Positions 12,343 through 22,537 of a DNA stretch of 64,000 nucleotides are shown in pieces. The first letter of the stretch is position 1. Each line of letters opens with the position of its first letter. This DNA comes from Moniliophthora roreri (taxonomy: Eukaryota > Basidiomycota > Agaricomycetes > Agaricales > Marasmiaceae), in the NCBI GenBank assembly GCA_001466705.2, contig LATX02000001.1, forward strand, positions 1,550,001 to 1,614,000, given 5' to 3'. The notes beneath the pieces were generated by a model that made no database searches, was not told where the DNA came from, and saw nothing but the letters and a program-made list of their open reading frames with translations. Made by a program: the position numbers and the translations under genes.

Positions 12343-13572
12343 TTGAATCAAGGTAATTTGTCAATACATGTAAAAGCCTATTTTTTGGCTGGATTCATAT
12401 GCTTGTTCCTGTGCAAAACTCTTGTTTGTTGCTTTTTGTTTGCCACCTTCATCCTTCATGTCTATAAGTTATTCATTTATGGGCTTCCCATATTTTTTAC
12501 TGTTAATCCTTATTGTCCATTCTCTAAGGTAATAAACTATTTCATTGCTTCCCTCCTTGCATTGGTGACTACTTCACTGAGTGCTCTGCTTCCCTTGACT
12601 GTCAAGGTTGCTATGCTGTCACTGGTACTGTATAGTATCATTTGATTTGTGAACTTGTCTCTTGTACTCTCAAATTGAGATGTTGTATTTGGAACAGAAT
12701 CAATTCATTTATTTCAATTAATATTTACCCTCTTCTAAACATTATAGATTTAAATGTCCCACTATTATTGCAAAGGTTTATCAGGCTTTCAATGAAAGTA
12801 CCAGCATAAACTCTGCATTTGTAAGTATATCTACTTTGCTGTCTAGCAAGTTTTCACTTCATATTCAAATATCAGATGCTGTCATCCAACATGTTCTCTA
12901 TTTGAGAGAAGGAGGCTTATAATCTGCCTACAATCTTGCAACTGCTTCTGTATACATCAACAACCAATTATTTCATAATCAACTATCTTCAGCTACAAAC
13001 ATTGTCAATAGCTTCTGTTCCATGATGAAGGTAACTATCTGCCAACCCCTTAGCCTTCACTGCTAAATGCCCATCCTTTCAAGAGCCTACCTTCATCTAT
13101 AGGAATGTTGGATCAGGCATTATTGTCACATGCCTTATGGACAGATTAAAAGTATGCTTTTCCTACATAATTATCTCACAGGATCTTATAAAAAGCTTGC
13201 AGATCTACCAGAATGGCCTGCAAGTCAACTTGTGTTTAATTCAGGAGGACTCAATACTATTAGTTGATTGTAAGTTCCATCTCATGGAGGGCCTCAATGG
13301 TGATGGTGCTGCATATGTGAGTTTCAAGCCTCAACATTTATTCTTACTATATGTTCAACTATAGACTATAGCATTTTGCTCTGGAAGTTCATTGTGCTTT
13401 CATGCTTATACTGTCTCTGAACCAATTCATAATGTCCTGGTTCACCTATGGCTCTACTCTTTCTATGTATCCTTAATCATTCATTTGTAGTAAACACTTA
13501 ATGTGTTACAAACATATAAGTCCTGAAGGTTCAGCTCCCACCTCTCAGAAAGAGGCCCAATTCCATGTGACT

Positions 13573-13641
13573 ACCCACAAGGCACATGAAGCTATACATA
13601 TATAGGTATTTACTAGTGTTGACAATCTGGCTCATGTAGGT
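13573..13641. repeat. Copy 2 of a 70 bp direct repeat
   Basis: This is the second copy of the repeat at 12271-12342, in direct orientation. It shares the core TTACTAGTGTTGACAATCTG and the flanking GGCTCATGT, with differences such as a shorter AT stretch. Only about 70 bp are shared. That is short for LTRs but compatible with decayed ends. Confidence 0.65.
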
Positions 13642-14471
13642 CTTGTCATATACAGCTGAACCTTTAGGTTTAGCAATAACAGTTGTGTGCATCAGACCAT
13701 GCAGATGAATTCCATTGATGCCTTCATTTAAGAGGAGTGGAAACATTACCAAAATTCTTAGCAAACAATGAACAAGATGCAGATCTCCAGGTGTAGGTTT
13801 GTTACTCACTTTTTTTGTTTATCTCAGAAACATGTCATTTGCAACTGGAGCTCATAGAAGGACCTGACCTAGAGCAGAATTTTCTTATCTCTCACTTCCT
13901 TAGTAGCAGCCTTTACAGGTTGAGCCTATTTTATGAAGTAATAACAATAGCAGAGTAGCTGGCATGAAGACAAATCCAACCTCTGCTTAAACTGCCATAA
14001 GTCAGGCTTGGATCATATTTCTATGCACCAGACTTAGAGCCAAGCAATGCCTATGACCAGACACCTTGATGATGCCAGACTTTGACAACACACCTATTTC
14101 CAATGCTGAATTGACACATCAAGTCAAAATTCTTGGGCATCCAAAAACTTACCAGGTTGAAATGTTCAGCTAATTTGAGAGTAGGAGGAATGTTATCAAT
14201 GCTGTGGTCACTGTGTTGGATACCTTTTCCATCATGTTGAATTTAGTTGTCAGAGCATCATAGGAGCTTTAGCAGACTGTACAATAAAGGTGGCTATAGC
14301 TCAAGGAACAGGCTATTTCGCCATTGACAAAACTGTGACTTTTGCTAGTACTGGTTATTACATCATATTGCCCACTAAGCCAGCAAGTCCTCATCTACAA
14401 AGACATTTGCCTTGTCCTAGTAGACTGCAGCTAGAGGGATTTGGGCATGTGGACCAATATGTATGGAAGAT

Positions 14472-15147
14472 GGCCGGAAGCGATGCTGGGCGTAAATGGA
14501 ATGTTGAAAATTGGCGAGACGAAGTGACCATCGCCAGAAGGTCTAAGGAACATTGGAAGGAGCATTTTCCGGAAGTCACGTGTAAACTCGCACGAAGAGT
14601 GAACAGGAAGATGAATTTTGACAATGAGAACCAAGAGCGGGCTTAGAGGTTGAGAATCACATCATCCTGCTCAAAATGTAACACGAGGACCTTTGTCTTC
14701 ATATGAGAACTTTCACAGTCTGGAAGTGAAGATGGATGAGTGACGAAATGATTTTTTCTGCTTATGAAAACAGCCGCGCGCACTTTTTATCGCACACAAA
14801 GAACACCAGAATGTCGGCGAGCGGTCTGACAGGGAAGCTGAAGAAGATAGCTATGGAACCCGGAGGTAGCTGAAGGGGAAAGAAATGGAGATCTCAGGTC
14901 GAGAAAAAGGAGGATGAGTGTGGTAATCTCGGGGTGAGTAACTGTAGGGTGAGCGGCACCTGGCCCGCCTCGGGGGATTCCAGAGTTCTGTATCACTGGC
15001 ACCCGCCGTGCACGCTACCGTCATTTTCGCTGTCGTCCCTTTGTTGGCTCTTCTCCTCCGCCTCTCACCCAGTCCTCCCATCCCAATCCCACTCTTCCTC
15101 CCTCCTCCCCTCCCCCTCCTCCCTGGAGCCCATTCCCCGACACAATC
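14472..15147. other. Upstream region of the Itc1-like gene with an open fragment
   Basis: Immediately after the CpG-poor block, normal CpG content returns. A frame open to a stop at 14646 encodes a basic, charged stretch (VENWRDEVTIARRSKEHWKE and onward) that I cannot assign. It may be a fragment of a gene cut by the insertion or chance. From about 15000 to 15140 the plus strand is C/T-rich, consistent with a promoter and leader for the gene starting at 15148. Confidence 0.4.
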
Positions 15148-18100
15148 ATGCCCAGTTGTCGCCGCAAAAGAGTGGTCCTTATTGAACCATCACCCTCGTT
15201 GCTACAGGCCGCCAAGACAAATCCTAACAAGAAGGTCTTTTTCCTCGAGCAAACTGGCGAGATATTCGAGGGTTATGAGTATGTCTTCTTCCATCAAATA
15301 CTTCCCTGAGACTCTTCCATGGCTGGCTAACGAATTATTATCTATGTTCAGGGCCTACGCAGCACGCATGTCTTTCTACCGATTGAAACAGTTTCAATGT
15401 GAAGTCACCGGGAAAAGTGGCCTTGATTACTTCCAAGCTTTGGAAAGTGAACGCCAGGAAGCTCGTACCCTACACGCTCGTTTCCCCGAACCCCTAAAGC
15501 CGGTTATCCTCAAAGCTGTACAATGGCGTTTGTGTTCAGTCTTACTGTGCTAGGCTCGCGAACTGACCGATTGTCGCGATTTTTCTCTTCAAACAGAGGT
15601 AATGAGTAGGCTGGACCATCTTGTGGAGGCGGTATACGAACGCTACAAAGACAGATACTTCAAGGGTGAAAGTGAGCATTTCATGATATTCTTCAAGCCG
15701 TGTGGATCCTTGTATTGAACCTATTCCGCTCTTCAGAGGTAGTTGTCGATCTCAGTGGAACCAAGTAAGATTCCATAAGCCTCAGAGTCTGAACATTGAT
15801 CAATCTTTAATCAGCATGGCTAGGTATCACGCTATCGTCGACAGAGTATATCCCCCCAAGTACCACCACGACTCGAAAGCAAGGGACCAATATCTTCAAG
15901 AGCAAGAAAAGGATGAGGTTGTTCATGCGATCGACGGCGACTTGAAAATACCTATCAAGGATGTAGTGGCCCGCGACGATCCACACATGTATTACTACTG
16001 GGTGCAGATTTTGGAGCCAGAAAAGGACAGAAACGATAAAGCAAAAGGGGGCACGACAAAGCAACCTGAAACCAAAGACGATACCACTGTAGTAGGGAGC
16101 TTGATGGAGGTTCAGTGTATACGGATGAGGTGTGTTCTCGCCTCGTACTTCAGCTGTGCAACACGACGCTTAGGTATGCTGTTCTGCCAGTCGCGATCGT
16201 CTTGCGTTTTCCAAGTCTATCCTACGACGGTTCATACGCGACTGTGTGGATCGTGATGCGGCGGTAGCTTCACCATGGACGGTGAAACCTGAGATAGCCA
16301 AGCGCTACGGAGTGCAATCTGAAATGCCTGAAGAGACGAGGAAAGGAGTAGAGAGCATGAAAAAAGGCGAAAGTGACAAGCGGAAGAAAGCATGGGAGGA
16401 TAAGGAGGCACCTCCGAACAAGAAGCAAAAGAAAATGGCCGCTCAAGAAGAGAAAAGTTGGTTTTTGGTTCAATTTTCGACGCACTTACTGATCAAGCGC
16501 TTCACAATTCTAGCGAAAGCTGCCGTTGCTGCCGCTGAGAAACGTGATCGTGAGGAGCAAGAAAGGCTGGAGAAGGAGGAAGTTGAGCGGCTCGCGGCAG
16601 AAAAGAAGAAAAAGAAACCCGTTCGTTACCCCACAGAAGACCTCGATGTGCGTATTGGCGATAAGGAGAAGAAGGCTGGAATGAAGGTAAAGCGTCCTGT
16701 CGCCAGTCGTGTCGCTTTACCTTTTAACGATACGCCGGGCACCTTCGAGCAATTCCTTCTGGCTTGGAACTTTTTAGTTGTTTATGGGTAAGTTACACTC
16801 AGTGCTCCTGCAAACATTCCTTGCTAAATTCCCGACAGTCAACCTTTACATCTTTCGCCTTTTACACTGGATGAGTTTGAGCATGCTATTAGACATGCTC
16901 TTCCGGATTTGCCATGTAACTTGCTGGCAGAAGTCCACTCTACGCTGATTTACAATCTGCGAACGGTACCATTTCATAGACATAGCGCGATCCTGTCCTT
17001 GCTACGAGAAAGAGATCAGACAACCCTTGACGGTGGCGAGGATGCGAGAGTGCTTGGGATCACGATTGATGAACTGACGGGAGCTATGGCTGATGTTGGC
17101 AATAACTGGGAAAGGGTACCGTTAAGAAGCTCAGAAGGTCGTGAAGGTTGGGAAGAAGCTCTCATAGGCTGTCTTAAAGATGTATGTGTCCATTATTTGG
17201 AGAGTTTCTCATTGATCTCAACATTGTCTTTAGCACGCGACAACTCAGAATTTCCCTCGTCTCCGGGAGATACTCATTAAACTCCTTTTTGCACCAGAGG
17301 GACCATCAGACCAGGGATCACCGTCATCGAGTTCAAGCACTCTCACACCAGAAACTCCTAATCCGGGATCCTACACCATTCTTTCAACCCCTGCCGAACG
17401 ATATCCTGCACTTCCGCCTCAGGACAGATTAGCCATACTGTCCTTCATGTGCAACCTGGCCGTTTCTAGCAAAGCTATCCATGCACACATGGAATCCTGT
17501 GAGGAGCAGCTAACAGCGCTGAGAAAAGAGAAGATAGAAGTAAATCGTGTCAAGAAACAATAGTGAGTATCTTGTGACGTCTAGCTTTTTTTTTTTTTTG
17601 CCGAATTGACCACCTGTCCCCGGTTTAGTCTCGAGGAAATGAACAACCTTCAAGGCGAAATGAAAGAAGATCCCAATGTTCAAAACGGAGACGAAGATGT
17701 GATGATGCAAGACTCTCCAGACCTCTCTGCGTCAGAAAGTGGCACCGAAACTTCAAAAAAGGGAACAAGCCGGCAGAAAGATCTTCAGAAAAAGGCACAG
17801 CTACAAGCACACGCCAAGCAACGTGAGGCGGCCCGAGCGAAGCAGGCATCAGTTAAGCAAGCTATGGCTGAGCACCGGAGGCTGGATGAAGAATGTAATA
17901 AACTTGAGCGGCGGCTAGAGGGCATAGAAAGAGACTTTAGGAAGCTTCTGGGTGGTGTGAGGGTGAAACCATTAGGGAAAGACCGATTCCATAATCGGAT
18001 TTGGTGGTTCGACGGAATGGGCTCTGGGACATTGGTTGGAAGTGGAGGGGTTGCTCAGTATGGAACTGGAAGGATTTTCATCCAAGGACCGAGTGAGTTT

Positions 18101-18557
18101 GACCTTGAGATCCTACAACAGAGAGAGGAGGACATTGAGGCTCGGAGGCAAGAAGAGGAAGGTGTCGAGGGTATGCTAGGCCCCGGTGACTGGGCGGTTT
18201 ATTCAGACATTGAAGAGGTAGGTCTCATCCTTTATTACCGTTATTTGATAGCTAATTTTTTGTTGCAGCTCGACGAATTTGTAGCCTGGCTAAACCCTAA
18301 AGGCCATCGTGAACTAGCTCTGAAAACAGCGCTCGGTAAATGGTGGATACACATAACTGCAGGCATACGGCGACGATTAGCGGTTCGTTTCTGTCTACTT
18401 CGTTCCTTTCAAGAGCTGAAGTTGTATATCACAGGACGTGAATGCAAACACTAAACAACCCGAAGCCAGACGGAGCACCCGGACCAAGGCTAACTATGAC
18501 GTGTCTCGCGAACCATACATGACTTGGACGAACCGTCGGGCAATCAATGCCTCATAA
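15148..18557 (+). CDS. ITC1: WAC/DDT-domain chromatin remodelling subunit (Itc1/Acf1-like)
   Basis: This is a predicted nuclear accessory subunit of an ISWI-type chromatin remodelling complex. The first exon MPSCRRKRVVLIEPSPSLLQ is followed by KKVFFLEQTGEIFEGYEAYA, RMSFYRLKQFQCEVTGKSGL and LDHLVEAVYERYKDRYFKGE, which form the WAC domain. A lysine/glutamate-rich coiled coil follows (about 16330-16620). The DDT domain starts at FNDTPGTFEQFLLAWNFLVV. Downstream come WHIM-like segments: HALPDLPCNLLAEVHSTL, LPPQDRLAILSFMCNLAVSS and GKDRFHNRIWWFDGMGSGT. About nine introns join in phase, for example 15279-15351, 15528-15596, 16130-16190 and 16457-16513. The stop is at 18557. The alternative at 16130, splicing to the first AG, breaks the frame, whereas AG at 16190 restores MSRDRLAFSKSILRRF. 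The symbol follows yeast Itc1 and is by domain architecture only. Confidence 0.85.
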
Positions 18558-18916
18558 AGTTGGTTCATCATCGATCATCTCTGAGGAATCATCTTTCATC
18601 ACTGTTTAGAACGTCAACAGAAAAATTTATCGTTCCTGTATCGTCATATGTATTCGTCGTATCTGAATCCGCTCAAATTCTGCACTTTGGCAATTCGTTG
18701 TCCCGTCTGTACGTACAAAGCCTTCAGGCTCCAGTGTAGTCGTAAACACGTTCTCAGAGACCCCGCAATCAGTAGTCCTCACCTTGACTGAGGCGCGTTC
18801 GCATATTCCGCGGCAGGCTCCTCTTGATTTCTCCGTAATGACGCAAAGAAACAAAAATCAGAGATATAGGGCTTCAACTCAACCCACACGATAACGATTC
18901 TTTTTCACGAACTGTC
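18558..18916. other. Intergenic spacer with no gene seen
   Basis: About 360 bp lie between the Itc1-like stop and the start of the transporter pseudogene. The segment probably holds the 3' UTR of one gene and the promoter of the next. I see no distinctive motif. Confidence 0.4.
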
Positions 18917-19920
18917 ATGTCCCTACCCAGCAATGGGTTCGTTTTTGGCTCTGCAGCGAGTGGTAGCAGCTTCAGAGATGCTATAGCATCATGTGCGTAC
19001 GCAATCTCTTACACTTCGATTTTTGCTGGCCCTTTTCTCTCCCTGTAGACCGTCGCTCTCAGTACTATGTGGCCGGCTCAACCGTTGCATCCTCGGGCGA
19101 AGATTCGGTTGACTTTGATGGCGACGACTACAACATTGAAGACGAGGAGGCGTCCGTTGCGGACTTGAGCGAAGAAGCACTGGGGACAGCTCCCTCTTTC
19201 CATTCCCAACAATCTCGCGACCACGACGCCGGACTTATCGGGCAATTTCATTGGGATGAAGATCTTGGTAGAACCGGTCCTGGTGGAGTACCTGAATCTG
19301 TTGGTTCTTTGAGCCCTTCACCACCTGCACCCGGAATTTTCGCCGCAGGTTCATACGTCTCCCAAGCTCAAAGGAACGCACAACACGTTGCGGAAACTGC
19401 TAGCGGATTGACGAGCTCTCCACAACGGGTGTCAGAGGCCACGCCATTATTGAGACCGAAGGTGTCTTTTAGGGGTCATGCAGCCAGTCAAGTCGGTTCA
19501 CCAGGAAGCTATTCTGCAAGACGTACTTTAGAAGAGACATCTAGTGTTGCGAGTGGGAATCTAGCTACGTCTGTTGGAAGAAGAGAGGCACTGAATTCGG
19601 ATGAGAGGTCTGCCAGGCTGAGAAGGAGGTCATCTGCGAGTTCATCCAAGATTCATTTAAAAAGTCAAGCAGGCTTCGGTGGTCATAGAACATTTGGTCA
19701 AACGGTATGTGTATCATTCGGAAGATACAATGACAGGGCTGAACTTTGATCGTCAGCTTTTTAACTCTATCGCTATTCTTCTTGGAATAGGAATGTTAAG
19801 TGAACCGCTAGCGTTCGCTTACGCTGGCGTAAAATATCCATGACTCAACTCTGAAGAAAGTTACTGACTCTCGTCAACAGTGGGCCGCTGGGACAGCCCT
19901 CGTCATTTCATACGGATTTC

Positions 19921-20408
19921 TTAGGGCCTGTTTGGTGGCACCGGGAAGGAACCCGGACCTGGGTCTGGGTAGACCTTCCGTGATGTTCACAGACCCATAC
20001 CGACTGGGATCCCGGATGTTACATAGGTTGTCACTAATAGTCACAGACTCACCACGCTTATCACTCATCCGTCCCATCTGCAGCTTTTTCCGCACACAAA
20101 ACCAATGCACAACGCAAACTTCATCATTGACAGACTTTTTGCAGCCCCCCATATGTCAAGATGTCTGGAATTGAGGTAGTAATAAACGTGGTACGTGAAT
20201 GTGGTAAAAGAGGGAAATGAATGTGAGGGATAACGAGTTGGACTCACGAGGGGGCGTGAACTGGGTTGTGACAGAAGAGAACGGTGCCGCCAAACAGAAC
20301 TTTTTCGCCCGGACACGGTGGATTATTCAGCACCGACACTGGACCAGCCGTACGGCTCAATTTTGGCGTGGTCCGGGTTCCTTCCCGGTGCCACCAAACA
20401 GGCCCTTA
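19921..20408. mobile_element. Tourist/PIF-Harbinger-like MITE with TTA target duplication
   Basis: A 482 bp element (19924-20405) is bounded by perfect 36 bp terminal inverted repeats (19924-19959 and 20370-20405) beginning GGGCCTGTTTGGTGGCACCG. It is flanked on both sides by TTA (19921-19923 and 20406-20408). A GGGCCTGTTTGG-like terminus plus a 3 bp TTA duplication is the known signature of Tourist-type MITEs mobilised by PIF/Harbinger transposases. The element has no coding capacity. It sits inside an exon of the transporter gene, and perfect TIRs suggest a fairly recent insertion. Confidence 0.88.
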
Positions 20409-20974
20409 GTTGCTATACGTATGTTCTCAACTTGTCAATCAATTCTCGTAAGTGACCTTGTCTTCAGCGCCAAAATACTTGCAAAGACCATCAAGACCGA
20501 TCCAAGACTACGATCTTACGCCGACATTTTTAGGAAAACCTTTGGTCTTCGGTCGACCGTGATCATCAGTATCATGTTCTGTACAGAACTATTTTCAGTC
20601 GCGTACGTGTTCTATTTCGCTAAGTGGTTTGACTCTAAGACATTGAATAAGTTCAATACCAGTGTGGTCCTTGTTACCCTGTACGCTGATTCGTTGCATG
20701 CTATTATTCCGATATACCCGAGCTCCGATACTTACAAGCTCTGGGGATTGTTGTTGTGAGTCGCTATTACCCCCATAATATCGTGCCAAAGCCTTTCACT
20801 TAGTTTTGACACGGTCTCGTAATAGACTGGTTCCGACGGTGTTTTTACCACTGTCCCTCTTATCTTACACGTCAATCCTCGGGATTTTATCGACGATTCT
20901 CCTCGTCATTGTGATCCTGACCGATGGACTCAGCAAGAGGGATCATCCCGGAAGTCTCTGGAGTCCTGCTGAGA

Positions 20975-21096
20975 CGTCGGTTACTATCAGTAGCTGGACC
21001 AATCTGGGACTTACCTATGGACTTTTTATGGTGGATCATCGTCGGTTACTATCAGTAGCTGGACCAATCTGGGACTTACCTATGGACTTTTTATGG
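20975..21096 (+). repeat. 65 bp tandem duplication in the transporter pseudogene
   Basis: A 57 bp run beginning CGTCGGTTACTATCAGTAGC occurs at 20975-21031 and again, identically, at 21040-21096, giving a period of 65 bp. Because 65 is not a multiple of three, the duplication shifts the reading frame between the segments TNLGLTYGLFM and GFSGHAVIP. The identity of the copies points to a recent event. Confidence 0.9.
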
Positions 21097-22001
21097 CTGG
21101 AGTACGTATCAGTTTCCGTTATCTTGGCCTTGGCTACGACGTTGACAGCTCGCACATCGATTGAGTTCTCAGGCCATGCAGTTATCCCGTCTCTCGCCCG
21201 AGATATGGCTGATCCCGACCAGTTTGATACGATGATAAACTGGGCATTCGTGAGTAATGTATCATTTCTGTATGATGCCTTGTCGAAGCGCTTTCAAATA
21301 GTTTGTCGCAACGTCAATCTATACACTGATTGGATATGCTGGTTATCTGATGTTTGGTGACAATGTCAGTCAGGAGGTGCGTATCTACCTGCTTCCTCAT
21401 TTCCGATGGTGTTAACAGTCTCCTACCATTCAGATCAGCATGAACCTGTTAAGCACTCCTGGATACAACCCGGTGCTCAATAAAATTGCTCTGTGGATGC
21501 TTGTTATCAGCCCTTTGTAAGTAATTTTCTTTCAACTACCTGGTTAATCCTGAATCACTCCCAAATTATCCTACTGCATAGATCAAAATTCGCACTGACA
21601 ACTCAGCCGGTATCTTCATTTCCTCTTTGAATCAGGAGCAAGATGTTAAATTATGCTCTAGCTCAATGCAGCCCTGGAAGTACTCCTCGGAATCGAACCC
21701 CGTATAGCAACGCCGGAAGACATGGCCATGAAGATGGCAGCGTCGATGCGTTGGTCGAAGAGGGACATACTAAGCCACTGCCAGCGGATTTTAGTCACCC
21801 TTGCGGCCGTAGGCGTTTCAATAGCAGTACCCGATTTTGACGCTATGATGGCGTTTTTAGGGTCTTTCTCAGCATTCATGATCTGTATTATTGGTCCTGA
21901 GACGATGTGGAATTGCGGATAGTATCATAATTGCAATTGCTCTCGCGATGACGGTCTGGGGCACGGGCGCTGCATTCGTCGCCGCAAGCAAAGGAGAATG
22001 A

Positions 22002-22537
22002 GCCATGTTTCTTTTGGGCAGGAGGTAAAGAATACATTGATGTTTTATGTATTTTGGGATATCTCCATGATCCCGATGAATGAATCTATGCTGAACCTGT
22101 GGCACCCACGCTCCACCTTGAGTTCGCCTGAGAACGTTGCTAGAGGCTGAGAAACGTTGGTTTGTCGGGCAAAACCGCACAAGCTGGTCGGATGATGTGT
22201 GTAACATAGCCTTATAGGAGTGGGTTTAGCCACGAAGCTCGGAGGATTGACGGACCGGGCACAAGTCGAGATAGCTTTTATGATTGAATCTGAGAAGGGT
22301 GTTGCCACTGATAAGTTTTCAACGACATATCGACGAAATGAGAAGAGTGTTTATTGCTAGTGGATGATGAGAATGGTGAGGAACGTTTGGTCTGACGGCA
22401 AGCTCTCGCAATTGGCCGGCTGGCGAAGCAACGCACGTGGTGTGTGACGGACCTAGTCTGATATCATGGGCTGCACAATTTTGTATGCTTGAACCACCAT
22501 CTCCCCCAGCAAAGAACTCCTAGTTCTTGTCGTCCAG
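22002..22537. other. Intergenic spacer before KCS1
   Basis: About 535 bp lie between the last readable piece of the transporter and the KCS1 start. There is no coding signature; the minus-strand frames here are shadows. It probably holds the KCS1 promoter. Confidence 0.4.

Larger units (their letters stand above)
9302..14471. repeat. CpG-depleted, AT-rich block of decayed repeat DNA
   Basis: Reading every line from 9302 to 14471, I find only two CpG dinucleotides (near 9777 and 14319), while both flanks are CpG-rich in the normal way. TpG and CpA are abundant, as expected if methylated CpGs mutated to TpG/CpA. The block contains no intact gene. It holds an inverted repeat pair, a 70 bp direct repeat pair and a purine-rich minisatellite, listed separately. 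Several frames of 70-118 codons are open, but none matches a family I recognise. I read it as an old mobile-element insertion or nest inactivated by a methylation or RIP-like process; the element class is unknown. The edges are placed by the abrupt return of CpG, and no target-site duplication was seen. Confidence 0.7.
18917..22001 (+). pseudogene. Vacuolar amino-acid transporter (Avt/Aa_trans family), disrupted
   Basis: The gene would encode an amino-acid/auxin permease family transporter of the vacuolar membrane. The first exon (ATG 18917, MSLPSNGFVFGSAASGSSFR) splices to a long acidic and Ser-rich cytosolic N-terminus, RRSQYYVAGSTVASSGEDSV onward. Membrane segments follow: LFNSIAILLGIGMLSEPLAF, WAAGTALVISYGFL, FRKTFGLRSTVIISIMFCTE, VLVTLYADSLHAIIP, TVFLPLSLLSYTSILGILST, GFSGHAVIPSLARDM and ILVTLAAVGVSIAVPDFDAM. 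The exon after 19880 is split by a 482 bp MITE (19924-20405), and a 65 bp tandem duplication shifts the frame at about 21040. Near 21900 the C-terminus appears to lack a segment, and the last part (ALAMTVWGTGAAF) is in another frame. Removing the MITE with one TTA copy restores GFLSCYT joined to AKILAKTI. I call it a pseudogene, with the reservation that unusual splicing could rescue some product. Confidence 0.75.

Noticed and set aside
15148..18557. Apparent frameshift in the Itc1-like gene near 16140-16190
   Set aside because: Using the later acceptor (AG at 16190) restores the frame with good sequence on both sides, so it is an intron choice and not a lesion.
21690..21705. A GGAATCGAACCCC string resembling the reverse complement of a tRNA T-arm
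   Set aside because: It lies in the coding frame of the transporter (LLGIEPRIAT), with no acceptor or anticodon arms around it.
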